In this document: in pieces, positions 1-10,445 of the stretch
Numbering within the stretch: the stretch's first letter is position 1
Layout of the letters: every line of letters begins with the position of its first letter
Assembly (NCBI GenBank): GCA_009733575.1
Contig: ML769534.1
Location: forward strand, 1 to 64,000
From: Gymnopus androsaceus JB14
Taxonomy: Eukaryota; Basidiomycota; Agaricomycetes; Agaricales; Omphalotaceae
Reading direction: 5' to 3'
DNA: 64,000 nt
The notes under the pieces: generated by a model
Seen by the model: only the letters and a program-made list of their open reading frames with translations
Told to the model about the DNA's origin: nothing
The model's database searches: none
Program-made: the position numbers and the translations under genes

Positions 1-271
1 AACATCAAGTTTGGTGCCATTGGCTCGACGTTCAGCGCCACTGGAACCACTGGAACTGGAACTGGAACTGGTACCGGCACCGGTACTGCACCTGCCGCAA
101 CACAAACCGTGTTCGGCCAGTGGTAAGTTTCAATGTGTAGTTCTCTCTCTTTATTACTGATCAAACCTTTCATCCTCTAGTGGCGGTATCGGCTGGACTG
201 GACCAACTGTTTGTGCTGCTGGATCTACTTGCCAATTGAACAACGCCTACTTCAGTCAGTGTTTGGCTTAG
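1..271 (+). CDS. GH7 cellobiohydrolase, 3' end only (linker and CBM1)
   Basis: This is the C-terminal end of a secreted family 7 cellobiohydrolase; the catalytic domain lies left of the window. Exon 1-122 reads in frame from base 1: end of the catalytic domain ([12 protein letters not shown]), then a Thr/Gly-rich linker (repeated TG). An intron with GTAAGT and CTCTAG ends spans 123-180. Exon 181-271 encodes a CBM1 cellulose-binding module with its usual Cys, Gly, Trp and Gln pattern (CGGIGWTGP ... [13 protein letters not shown]) and a TAG stop at 269-271. It is nearly identical to the tail of the GH7 gene at 22881-24921, so the two are recent paralogues in direct orientation. Within the visible part the frame is open. 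Whether the missing part is intact cannot be seen. Confidence 0.9.
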
Positions 272-668
272 ATGTCTGGATCCTTCATATTTGCTTGGAG
301 GACGGCTGGCTAGTCACCTATTAGACACGTTGAAAAATGACCTTATATCATGAATATTATTTGAATCGTTTCACTCAAAGATATCTCACTCGTATTGAAG
401 AGATCGTGAAGAGGGGCATTTAAACTTTCAGAAACTTACATGGTACATCACGAAGGCTGCCCCTGCTCCAAGACGTCGAGCAACCGAATTTTATCAGCCC
501 ACACCATCTCGGAGGTCGCCCGTGACATTCAATATACAAGTCCAAAGGACAACCTTGATATCTGTCAAACCATGTTTCCACTACGCAACCTCCTTTGAAG
601 AGTTCCAGCGCCTCGAGTTAATGCACAAGTTGGATTAGAGTATGGAAGTACTTTTCTCTCCAAGCGAC
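1..668 (+). repeat. segmental duplication, copy 1 (partner at 24648-25317)
   Basis: Bases 1-668 match 24648-25317 almost base for base, covering the GH7 linker, last intron, CBM1 exon and about 400 bp of 3' flank. Scattered differences and small indels exist (for example around 458-470 and 570-580). Similarity stops abruptly after AAGCGAC, where this copy runs into retroelement sequence and the other into the Chs5 upstream region. The duplication therefore covers at least the end of a GH7 gene and its flank, and probably continues left of the window. Confidence 0.9.
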
Positions 669-671
669 GAC

Positions 672-1085
672 CATCTTGGCTCCTAACTTGGCTAGTTCAT
701 CAGCCCGTTCACTTCCTCGTATTCCAGAGTGGCTGGGCGTCCATGCGATTTCCACTGTGTGGGATAGGTCAGCTTCAAGGAATTCAATGACTTTGTGATA
801 AAAGATGGAACAGTATAATTGTCCAGGTTTTGGCGATGTATCGAAGATCGCATGCGCTATCAGTAAAAAATTGCCAGTGTGTAATTTCGCGTTGGCGGGT
901 CATCACGCTAGATGCCATTCCCGCCGAGTAGCTGAGAGCTACTATTTCTCCATTCAGCGCGGGCGCCTAGGCCAATGCTCCGGGTGAAAATTTCATTCCC
1001 CCCGGTGGTAGGCCACCAAGCCAGCTCCTCAGGCTCATCTAACTCAGTGAATTGGTTTAAGTGATCCGTCTGTGTACAAAATAAG
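672..1085 (-). pseudogene. RNase H domain remnant of a non-LTR retrotransposon
   Basis: Read on the minus strand, this stretch encodes successive RNase H signatures in shifting frames: YTDGSLKPIH, then GAGLVAYHRGE, then FTDSAC, then TSPKPGQ, then VEIAWTPSHSGIRG and ERADELAKLGAK. This order (Asp of the first strand, TDSxxA, WTPSH.G..G, N/ERAD..AK) is that of the RNase H domain at the 3' end of fungal LINE polyproteins. At least one frameshift falls after TDSACA, and in-frame TGA codons occur in the first block where Arg would fit (CGA to TGA), as expected of a decayed element. No reverse transcriptase is visible nearby, so only a 3' fragment remains. It abuts the end of the GH7 duplication. 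Confidence 0.75.
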
Positions 1086-1139
1086 GTTGGAAGGTGACTG
1101 TGAGTACTCAGCTTGTCATTATGTTCATCAACCAGTTTC

Positions 1140-1305
1140 TGTTTAACGGACCTGTACTTTAGCGTAACCCTAGTGGCGTAACCCCGGCGTACCCAGTAGC
1201 GTCACCGTAGCGTAACCTTGGCGTTACCCTGACAGCACCCTAGCATAAAACCAAATCATATCTCGAGGGTACGCCGGGGTGCCGCTGGCCATACTAATTT
1301 TGGTG
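1140..1305. repeat. GCGTAACC-type degenerate short repeats
   Basis: A run of loosely repeated GCGTAACC, GCGTCACC and GCGTACCC words forms a degenerate satellite-like stretch. Similar words occur again at 2210-2440, 3100-3195 and 3700-3790, so these stretches may be remnants of one repeat field split by later insertions. No coding potential is seen. Confidence 0.5.
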
Positions 1306-1537
1306 TAACCTTCATGAATGCCTTCAACGTACTTTGTGTACGGTATTTTACTCAGTGCCACTGACCCTTTCATATGTAGTAATTATACTACCAAGTCTTA
1401 TAATGAGGTCCAAGTAATAATTAATGATCGAAAGCTGGCCTCTGTTGGTGCTCATAATGATTGGCAAGTGATTGCTAGTCACTCAGCCCAATACTTCAAG
1501 TTAAAGATACACAAGATTGATTAAAGTGATAGTACTA

Positions 1538-1810
1538 CATCAGCAAAACCTGTATTTTGCATTTTAATTCCCACAGCGTTACTTAAAATTCCCAGCGCTC
1601 CCAGAGCTCCCAGCACTGGCCAGCGCTTGCCAGTGCTGTCAGAAATATAAAATCATTCATTATTTCCAAATAAGGTAATTTTGCAGCCTCTGGGAGCTTC
1701 TGGGAGCCCCCTCCTGCATCGGCCGGACCATCTGAGTGCTGATGCTGGAGTGCTGGGAACTCTGGACAGTTCGCTCAAGCACTGCCCACATCATACAGGT
1801 TTTGCTGATG
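1538..1810. mobile_element. MITE, CATCAGCAAAACCTG family, copy A (273 bp)
   Basis: The ends are perfect 15-bp inverted repeats, CATCAGCAAAACCTG at 1538 and CAGGTTTTGCTGATG ending at 1810. The flanks are TA on both sides, compatible with a 2-bp target duplication. The interior consists of short GC-rich words (CCCAGCGCTCCCAGAGCTCC and reverse complements) around an AT-rich core. The same interior occurs at 37220-37494 and, in opposite orientation, at 38563-38853. No coding capacity; a non-autonomous DNA transposon is the simplest reading. Confidence 0.85.
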
Positions 1811-2214
1811 TAACTAGCTTATCCTTGCAATTGGCTTGTGCGATGTAATATAACCATCTACCTGAGGTCACCACCAAAACAAGTAAATCAAGCATCTGGA
1901 AAGCAGTTTGTGCTACGAGTGCTATGTGAGCTACTGTAGACTGCCGTAGCTAGTCTTCACAAGCAGTGTAACTTGCATAGAGTCATGTAGTGCTGGTACC
2001 CTGCCATTTGCGGATGAGCCTGAGGTGAATATTTGTTGAAGATCCTGCATTACTTAAACTTAATGATGCATATAGTAAATTAGAATACTGATGACAATTA
2101 AAAAAAAGAATTTTGTGCACTACAGAGTGTAGATTTTTTGAATATGGATCATTAGATTCAATGGTAACTCTTCTGTCGCCCTCTATGTTCTACTTGCAAT
2201 AGTCTCAAGAATTT

Positions 2215-3195
2215 CTTCCGTAAATTTAGAAAATTTAGCGTCACCTGGGAGTAATTTTTTGGTAAATATATCACATTTAGCATCACCCCAGTGTCACTTT
2301 TATTATATCTGACAAGACTGGCATGTACTTTTTTTACATTTAGCATCCAACCATTATTTTAAATACATATACCATCACCCAAGCGTAACTTTTGTAAAAT
2401 CCAGTGTAACCCAGACACTACTTTTAATACATTTAGCATCACCCACATCAGCAAAAACTGTTTTGAGCCCAGGAGGATCCAAGGTCTCCTAGGCCTTTTA
2501 GGCAACCTGAGGCAACCTGGATGGCCCAGGAAAAAGGGTAAAACTTTGGACACCTCAGGTATCCTAGTCATCCTAAATGACCTGGGACATCCTGAGACAT
2601 CCTGGGATGTCATAGGATGTCTCAGGATATCCCAGGACACCTAAGATGACTAGGGTACCTAAGGTGTCCAAAGTTTTACCCTTTTTCCTGGGCCAACTAG
2701 GTTGCCTCAGGTTTAAGGATGGACAGGGGTTAACCCCTGGGTTGGAATGGCCCTAACCTCACCCTTGCCCTCCATACCCTTACCCTTCAAACCTCCAGTT
2801 TTTACTAAGGGTTTTGGACAGAATGATGTACTACTCATGAGGCTTTGGGTAAAATAGATATAATAGCACTTTAAAGCATCCTTATGGATGAGTTGAAGAT
2901 CATAGGACATCATGAGATGCATATATCATCAATTTAAAAAGGGAGGGTTTTGAAGGCTTCAACCCCTACCCTTACCCTCCGTACCCTTGAGTCAAAAACC
3001 CCGGGTTGACCCCTACCCCTGTCCATCCTTACTCAGGTTGCCTAAGAGGACTAGGTGACCTTGGATCCTCCTGGGCCCAAAACAGTTTTTTCTGATGCAA
3101 GTGTTAATTTCATTAAATTTAGCATCACCCAAGTGTAGCTTTTATTAAATTTAACATCACCCCAGTGCAGCTTTCATTAAACATAGCATCACCTT
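2215..3195. repeat. about 32-bp minisatellite (TTTAGCATCACCC...), interrupted by a TIR element
   Basis: Units approximating TTTAGCATCACCCAAGTG followed by a T/A-rich stretch (TAGCTTTTATTAAA) recur with a period near 32 bp at 2215-2445 and 3098-3195. The array was one block before the element at 2446-3097 inserted: the left half ends at CATCACCCA and the right half resumes CAAGTG, giving an intact unit once one CA is removed. Similar words reappear near 3715-3790. Confidence 0.7.
2446..3097. mobile_element. TIR element, CATCAGCAAAAACTG family, copy G (652 bp)
   Basis: The left end CATCAGCAAAAACTGTTTTG and the right end CAGTTTTTTCTGATG belong to imperfect inverted repeats of about 40 bp that also include GAGCCCAGGAGGATCC and its complement. 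Inside are nested palindromic runs of CATCCTGGGA-type words (2540-2660) and a run of CCCTTACCCT/CCATACCC words. It sits inside the 32-bp minisatellite with CA on both sides, so a 2-bp CA target duplication can be inferred from the empty site. A 5'-truncated relative lies at 36541-36768. No ORF of note. Confidence 0.8.
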
Positions 3196-3197
3196 GT

Positions 3198-4520
3198 CTT
3201 CCCTGAAGTGCACCCACACATACCTATCCGATCCGCATGCATACATGCAGCTGCACATTGACCTTAGGAGCTTGCAGGGCTAAGAAGCTTAGTTACGCAT
3301 ATATGAAGGATCTCACTCTGTCTCAGATTAAGTATATTGTACTACATAACTGATTTTCGGTTTATCAACACAGCAAGGTGTACCGAGCTACTTAACAATT
3401 ATATGAGGATTTTTAGAGTCCTGTTGTTTGCATGCATCAACTTATTCACAAGTTGTTCTTCACGAAATTTCCAATATTGTCCTGCTTCATAGACTAAATT
3501 TTACCTGTATTGCGTATGTACACTCTTGTGGAATTTGTACCTAATCAGTAGTAATATTAATAAGTACTTAGTATTGCAATATACAAATTCCCGAATTCCC
3601 TCTCGCGATGAGCACATAGATGAGCGTGGCATGCAAGTTCTACAACTGTTGTAACTATTTTGAATGAGAAGTAGTAAGTATAGTTAATACTGCCATGGTA
3701 TGCTAGGGTGATGCTAAATATTTGGCATCACCCAAGCGTCACCTGCTGTGACCCAAAGTAATCGTTACGCTGGGGTTACGCTAAAAGTTATAGGCCCAGA
3801 AGAGGAGCTGGAGATTGTGTAGAGGAAGCCAATTGGGTGGACTGTCAAGTAAGAAGATGCTGAAAATGCCACAGTTTGATATTGTCAAGCTTCACCAAGT
3901 CCAAAGGCTTGTCTAACGGACAAAATTCGGGGTACATCTGGAAGATTCCAGGCGGAAAAACCTGTGAATTGCATTATTACTTGTAGATGATAGAAAATTG
4001 ACAAAATAACACGCACTGTTTGTCAATGTTCCTTGAGAACTTCAGGCCCAATGATTTCAAGCAGCTTTTTGAGCTCTTGAGATGCGTCAGATGTTGAAGA
4101 GGAGGCCTCCATACTCACCATGCAAGGGCAAGGAGGGTGAAGCAAGTAGTAGTAGTAAAAAACAAGACTATATTTTATGCTATGCTATTGAAACAGGCTG
4201 CAAGCCACACTCAAGCTACAAGGGGACATTGAGGTACAAAAAAGGGAATTACGCATCAGAAAAACATGAACAATGGACGTGTCGAGGAAGGCGGGTTCGG
4301 GGTGATGTAACATTAGTCACAGACAACATGGAAGGTCACAATAACCACTTTTACAAACACATGACTGAACTCGCGACTTTTACAAACTTACTTCACTCTT
4401 ACTTCTACTACTTATGTATACTCCCCTCGGAAACCGAGTTTCCTTATGTAAAGTCAGGACTCGGAAAACCTCTGAGGGGCAGATTTCATGAATGTTGCAA
4501 AAAAAAGAAAAAGACTGCTA
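3198..4520. other. no gene recognised
   Basis: This is AT-rich sequence with a few more GCATCACCC/GCGTCACC repeat words at 3700-3790. A short minus-strand frame at 4026-4112 reads MEASSSTSDASQELKKLLE and lies just downstream of the HEAT array; it could be a relic of a neighbouring unit but is too short to call. The 152-codon plus-strand frame at 4082-4540 runs into the HEAT array on the opposite strand and has no recognisable content. Confidence 0.4.
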
Positions 4521-4530
4521 GGCTGCTCAC

Positions 4531-7390
4531 CCTGCTTTGAAAGCTCAGAGAGAATGGTTGCTGCTACCTCCTGGACATCTGAATTAACATCCCTCAAAAG
4601 CTTTCTGATGGTTGGCACTTGAGCTGAAATTGCATCCTGGAAAACCTCTGAAGAGCAGGCTTCATGAATATCACAGCAAAAAAGACTGCCAGGCTCCTTG
4701 CTTTGACAGTTCAGAGAAAAATTTCACTGCTGTTTCCCGGACATCTGAATCCAGATCACCCAAAAGCAGTATGATTTTGGGCACTGGAGCTGAGATGAAA
4801 TCCTAGAAAACCTCTGAAGAGCAGGTTTCATGAATGTTCCAAAAAAAGACTGCCAGGCTGCTCACCCTGCTTTGACAGTTCAGAGAAAAAGTTCACTGCT
4901 GCGTCCCGGACATTTGGTTCCAGATCACCCAAAAGCAGTATGATTTTGGGCACTTGAGCTGAGATGGCATCTTGGAAACCTCTGAAGAGCAGGTGTCATG
5001 AAGGTTCAAAAAAAAAAGAAGAAAGACTGCTAGGCTGCTCACCCTGCTTTGACAGTTCAGAGAAAAAGTTCACTGCTGCTTCCCGGACATCTGAATCCAG
5101 ATCACCCAAAAGCAGTACAATTTTGGGCACTTGATCTGAGATTGCATCCTGGAAAACCTCTGAAGAACAGGTTTCATGAATGGTCAAAAAAAAAAGAAAG
5201 ACTTCTAGGCTGCTCACCCTGCTTTGACAGTTCAGAGAAAAAGTTCACTGCTATTTGCCGCAAAAACCAAGTGTCTTCCTCCAAAAGCTTTGTGATAGTT
5301 CATCAGCAAAACCTGGGTGGTCCCATAGCAAGGTCCCCATCTGTCCAGAACTGGACAGTTCTATGACTGCTATGGATTGTATTGGAGCTTCTGTACAGTG
5401 CTGTAGAGCAACTCATAGCAACTCATAGCAATCCATAGAAATCCATAGTTCACCCAGGTTTTGCTGATGACTTGGCACTTGAGCTGAGATTGCATCCTGG
5501 AAAACCTCTGAAGAGTAGGTTTCATGAATATTGCAGAAAAGAAGACTGCTAGGCTGCTCACCCTGCTTTGAAAGCTCAGAGAGAATGTTTGCTGCTACCT
5601 CCCGGACATTTGAATCACCATCCCCCAAATGCTTTGTGAAGGTTGGCAGTTGAGCTGAAATTGCATCCTGGAAAACCTCTGAAGAGCAGGATTCATGAAT
5701 ATTGCAGAAAAAAAGACTGCTAAGCTGCTCACCCTGCTTTGAGAGCTCACAGAAAAAGTTCACTGCTGCTACATGGACATCTGAATCCAGATCACCCTAG
5801 GGCAGTATGATTTTGGGCACTTGAGCTGAGATGGCATCCTGGAAAACCTCTGGAGAGCAGGTCTCATGAATGTTCAAAAAAAAAGAAAGACTGTTAGGCT
5901 GCTCACCCTGCTTCGACAGTTCAGAGAAAAATTTCACTGCTGCTTCACGGACATCTGAATCCAGAGCACCCAAAAGCAGTATGATTTTGGGCAGTTGTGC
6001 TGAGATGGCATCCAGGAAAACCTCTGAAGAGCAGGTTTCATGAATGTTCAAAAAAAAAAGAAAGACTGCTAGGCTGCTCACCCTGCTTTGAGAGTTCAGA
6101 GAAAACATTCACTGCTGCTTCCCGGGCATCTGAATCCAGATCACCTAAAAGTAGTATGATTTTGGGCACTTGAGCTGAGATGGCATCCTGGAAGACCTCT
6201 GAAGAGTAGGCTTCATGAATAATCCAGAAAAAAAGACTGCTAGGCTGCTCACCCTGCTTCAAAAGCTCAGAGAGAATGTTTGCTGCTACCTCCTGGACAT
6301 CTGAATGCCAATACCCCAAAAGCTTTGTGAAGATTGGCATCTGAGCTGAAATTCCATCCTGGAATACCTCTGAAGAGCAGGCTTCATGAATATTCCACAA
6401 AACTGCTAGGCTGCTCACCCTGCTTAGAAATTTCAGAGAAAAATTTCAGAGCTTCTATCTGGACATCTGGATATGTATCCTGCAAAAGCAATGCAATTTT
6501 GGGCACTTGAGCTAAGATTGAATCCAAGAAAACCTCTGAAGAGCAGGTTTCATGAATGTTCACAAAAAAAAAAGACTGCTAGGCTGCTCACCCTGCTTTG
6601 ACAGTTCAGAGAAAACGTTCAGTGCTGCTTCCCGGGCATATGAATGCCGATCACCCAAAAGCAGCATGATTTTGGGCACTTGAGCTGAGATGGCATCCTG
6701 GAAAACCTCTGAAGAGTAGATCTCATGAATATTCCAGAAAAAAAGATTGCTAGGCTGCTCACCCTGCTTTGAAAGCTCAGAGAGAATGTTTGCTGCTACC
6801 TCCTGGACATCTGAATGCCAATACCCCAAAAGCTTTGTGAAGGTTGGCACTTGAGCTAAAATAGCATCCTGGAAAATCTCTGAAGAGCAGGCTTCATGAA
6901 TATTCCAGAAAACAAGACTGCTAGGCTGCTCACCCTGCTTTGACAGCTCGGAGAAGAAGTTCACTGCTGCTTTCTGGACATCTGAGTCCAGATCACCCAA
7001 AAGCAATGTGATTTTGGGGACTTGATTGCAATGTGGAAAACCTCTGAAGAGCAGGTTTCATGAATGTTCAAAAAAAAAGGAAGACTGTTATGCTGCTCAC
7101 CCTGCTTTGACAGTTCAGAGAAAAAGTTCACTGCTGCTTTCCGGACATTTGCATTCCTGTTCCCCACAAGCAGTGTGATTTTGGGCACTTGACCTGAGAT
7201 TGTATCCTGGAAAACCTCTGAAGAGTAGGTTTCATGAATGTTCCAAAACAGAAAATAAAGTGTGTGGCTGCTCACTCTGCTTTGACAGCTCAGAGACAAA
7301 GTTTACTGCTGTATAACATATAGCAGCATCACTGCTGTTGCAGAGCTCTGTGATATTATGCACTTGTTCCAAAATTGCATGCTGGTGATA
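4531..7390 (-). CDS. HEAT-like repeat gene built of tandem exon-intron units, probably damaged
   Basis: On the minus strand about 16 units follow each other every 165-177 bp. Each has a 117-nt segment encoding a 39-residue HEAT/ARM-type repeat (VFQDAISAQVPKIILLLGD, then LDSDVREAAVNFFSELSKQ). Each segment is flanked by GTGAGCAGCC after the coding part and CTCTTCAG before the next, which look like 5' and 3' splice sites of a 49-61-nt intron with a pyrimidine tract. Exon positions on the window (low-high) include 5043-5159, 5562-5678, 5733-5849, 5907-6023, 6082-6198, 6253-6369, 6419-6535, 6592-6708, 6763-6879, 6934-7043 and 7101-7217. All are phase 1 and 39 codons long, except damaged ones: 4866-4981 lacks one base, 6934-7043 lacks seven, and two units carry TAG codons (near 4803 and 5806). 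A MITE (5301-5469) interrupts another. The units at both edges are decayed. No start or non-repeat domain is recognised, so this may be a decaying fragment of a larger repeat protein. Confidence 0.7.
5301..5469. mobile_element. MITE, CATCAGCAAAACCTGGGTG family, copy E (169 bp), inside a HEAT exon
   Basis: CATCAGCAAAACCTGGGTG at the left and CACCCAGGTTTTGCTGATG (allowing a minor change) at the right form the TIRs; the interior has CATAGCAA/CCATAG words shared with the element at 42159-42725. Because neighbouring HEAT units are near identical, the empty site is known (AGTTGGCAC). Here AGTT is followed by the element and then ACTTGGCAC, consistent with a TT duplication plus two extra bases. It breaks one HEAT exon (5218-5507). 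Confidence 0.85.
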
Positions 7391-9300
7391 CGCTGATTTT
7401 TTGGCTAAGGCTAGAACTGCGCAGAACCAATAATCCTAGGTTCTGTTAGTAACAAAACATGGTCAATAAGAGAACTATAGTGAGCCTGAGCTGATAGTTA
7501 AGATCCACCGAGGACCTATTCTACCCAAGAGGTTGCAGAGTAACGGTACACGCAATGTTACCATACTTAACTTTGTGAATGCGCCTTGATCAAAGTCCTA
7601 TGCATGGTATGGTGCAGTGAGGCAAGCTTTTTGGATCACAAGTTGCTGACCGAGGCAGAAAAACGAGCCCACATACCAGTTATACTAGGCTAGGTCATTG
7701 AAGGATATACCCAAGGGATCGAAGTCTTAATGAGGCATTGCTTCTGCGATTAGCTCACCGAGGAGTCTACACAACACTCAAGTTTATTAAATGAAGCAAG
7801 GTGGACTGAGATGAGGAAGTACCATAATGGGTGCCCTCAAAGTTGACGCTCACTGGAAAGCACCCAGGCAGATAGCGGCAATCCAATGTGGCCACATGAC
7901 CCACTTGCTGTAGCTACTTCTAGAGCACGGAAGGACCAAGGAGTGTTTCTATCCAAGCCTCAGCGTTTTACCGAGATCCATATGCTACCATGCATCTAGA
8001 CTCGAGACCACGTGGAACTAGGGATAAGAACCAGTTGCCCATTGGCAAGGAAAAACATAGAAATACTTCCGAGGGCTGTTCTGCTAAAGGAACTGGCAAG
8101 CCTTGTAAAAAGGCAAATGACTCAAGTCAATTTGGACCAAAAATCCCAAAAGTTGACCCAATCGAGGAAGACAAACAAATGAGGCAGGGAAACGTCGAGG
8201 CAAAACCATAGTATACATGCATATATGGACATTTATCTTTTTCTATTTTACTTGCTCTGTTTCATCCTATCTTGCTCAGTTTCTCTCATTTTCCTATTTT
8301 ATTATATCTTGCTCAGTATATAAGGGTAGCTATTCTATCTCGGAATGACAAGTTAGACTTGATACCTGAAACGCAATTCTATCTTAGGACCTGTAGTGAT
8401 TCATACACGCTCAGATGCATCTGCATCGTCCTCTGCAACCTTTGAAACGGGTGGCCTTCTTGTAACCTTGATAATACTGAGGCTGTTCATTCTACTTCCC
8501 AGCTATTAAGTCGAGCATTCCTGATTTTCATCTTGAAGAGAGGTCACATCAGTCTTAGAACTGCAGGTGGAGCCTAACGTGCACACCTCAATGAGCCCGT
8601 TGTTGATTAGGGAAGGTCTTGGACCCAAGTGTTGGCTTGGTCTAGTTTTAGGGAGGAAGCTTCTTGGAGCGTTACCTAGCTTTACCAACAGATTCTACCC
8701 CTTGCCTGCTCTTCACTGAGTGTGTTAAAAAGCCTACTTGAGTGACTTGCGCGGCGGTCATATAAGCTTGTTAGGTAGCTCGTGGGATTCCCTGAGAGTT
8801 GGAGTATCATTGCACAGCGACGTAAAGGCCCCGAGATACACAAAGTTGTTTGTTGAGTCAGTATACTTGACCCATGCTTTGGTGTTTCACCGTGGATATG
8901 CAAAGTTGTTTGTTGAGTCAGCGTACTTGACCCAGGCTTTGGTGTTTGCTTTCCCCCTCAATTAGTTCAGCACATTGTCATATGTTAGTTGGCTTTTCAA
9001 AACCTCCCTCCAAATATAAAACCTTGTTCATCTTGCACTGTCTGTGCCAACTGTCAAGTGCTTTTCTCTTCAAATCAATTAGTAGTCGAGGGAACCTTTG
9101 ACAACCTCCTTCCTCGCATTAAATTAAACATTTTGGATTGTATCTGATTGGGGTGATTGTTTTTTGGTTGGTTTTCATACCCAGCACAAATCTAACTCAT
9201 CACTGGTCTCCCAAAAAAGTAAGGTTCCAGTGAACAAGCACAAAGTAATTTGCACTGTTTTCAACATCCCGCATGATATCTATGACCTCGCCCCTCCATC
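7391..9300. other. no gene recognised; possible LTR-type edge
   Basis: Mixed-composition sequence without a convincing gene. The frame 7990-8211 (73 codons, Lys-rich) has no recognised domain. On the minus strand a segment beginning TGTTGGTAAAGC at 8690, with a purine-rich stretch (AAGGGGTAGAATC) just before it, resembles the start of an LTR, but no partner LTR is seen. Confidence 0.35.
8835..8948. repeat. 60-bp tandem direct repeat, two units
   Basis: GATACACAAAGTTGTTTGTT starting at 8835 recurs as GATATGCAAAGTTGTTTGTT at 8895, followed in both by GAGTCAG..TACTTGACCCA and GCTTTGGTGTTT. The period is 60 bp and there are only a few differences, so the duplication is recent. Confidence 0.85.
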
Positions 9301-9339
9301 CTGAACAATCCTCCCTTTCACAGGTGCAAAGAAACACCC

Positions 9340-10445
9340 TCACACCAAGTCATGGAATACGACCAGATTTGCTGAGGGCACTTTGCACAAAGTACTCTTC
9401 TGGAGAAAGAGTCTGAAGCTTTTGGTCTTGTTTTCTGTGACTTGCCAATGATTGCAGTCAACCACTGAAACTTCGTGGATATTGCAAGCTGTTGTGTGAA
9501 AGGGGATGAGAGAGCTGTTAGCAAAAGCCAGATGAGGAGAGCTGCCAGAAGAAAGAGTCAGGGTATATGACATATCAACAATGCTGTTAGGATTTAGCGT
9601 GACAATGAGTGAAAGCGCCTGGATCCAAACACTAATGCTGGGCCCATGTGAGGGATGCATGTATACACTTGAGATAAGTCCCTTGTTGTTTGCCAACTCC
9701 AGTTGTCTCTCCTCGACAGTTAACATGCCAGAATCTCCCTGTTGAATCCACTGGATTTCTTTGAGATTGGGAACCCCTGTAGCTAGGGTTTTAAGGTCCA
9801 ATTCAATGAACTGCAAATAAACTGTGAATTGCATTGGATTGCACTGGAAAATGCACTGCTGAAGGCTACACTGATACACAGTTTAAATCAGTGCCAGTTC
9901 ATGGTCCATTCAATTTTGAAAATTACTTAAACTGCCTTGCATCAGTTTAAATCTGTGCAAATTAATACTAATACAAACAGAGCTTTAAGCACTCTTATCA
10001 CACTGAAATTACATTTCCAATAGTATATACATGATAAACAGGAGATTTACCAGCTGGGTTGGCATTATTATGCTGAGATACTCTATCTTTAGATGTAAGA
10101 ATGACCAGTTCAAGCCAGTTCAAATTGTAAATTGCATTGAACTGCACTGAAAACTGCACTGCTAAAGATTGCATTGATCGACCATTTAGACCAGTGCCAG
10201 TTTACAGTTCATCCAGGTTTCAAAAAATCTTGCACTGGTGCAATTCATGATCCATGAAAAATTTAGCAAATAAACTGAATTGAATTGGACCTTAAAACCC
10301 TACCTGTAGCCAATCTCACTGTCTGGCCTACAACCAGCTTTTTCACCAAGTGGTGGTATGCCACTGAACAGACATCTACCACTTCCCCCTTCCTCCCTTG
10401 AACTGCAATGTTTGCCACCACCAGTTACCCGACTCTTCTGATTCC
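9340..10445 (-). pseudogene. unrecognised coding sequence split by a hAT-type MITE
   Basis: Minus-strand reading is coherent on both sides of the MITE: KGEVVDVCSVAYHHL and VGQTVRLATGVPNL upstream (10310-10440), continuing in frame into PNLKEIQWIQQGDSG and later GPSISVWIQALSLIV downstream (9340-9783). Removing the 519-bp MITE and one 8-bp target duplication rejoins the frame at ATGVP, so the element inserted into a once continuous exon. I do not recognise the family, and no start or end could be fixed. The uniform reading suggests it was a real gene before the insertion. Confidence 0.5.
9784..10302. mobile_element. hAT-type MITE with 8-bp target duplication
   Basis: The termini TAGGGTTTTAAGGTCCAATT and AATTGGACCTTAAAACCCTA are perfect inverted repeats (about 22-24 bp). 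The element is flanked by direct 8-bp copies of CCTGTAGC (9776-9783 and 10303-10310). TAGGG/CAGGG ends and 8-bp duplications are the signature of hAT transposons. The interior (519 bp in total) carries many TGCACTG/CAGTGCA words and no transposase. Confidence 0.9.

Noticed and set aside
4082..4540. 152-codon plus-strand frame
   Set aside because: Overlaps the HEAT array on the opposite strand at its end and shows no recognisable domain or splice context.
4531..7390. Regularly spaced repeats suggestive of a CRISPR array
   Set aside because: The period is about 170 bp, both repeat and spacer parts are conserved, and the repeat encodes protein; the organism is eukaryotic.
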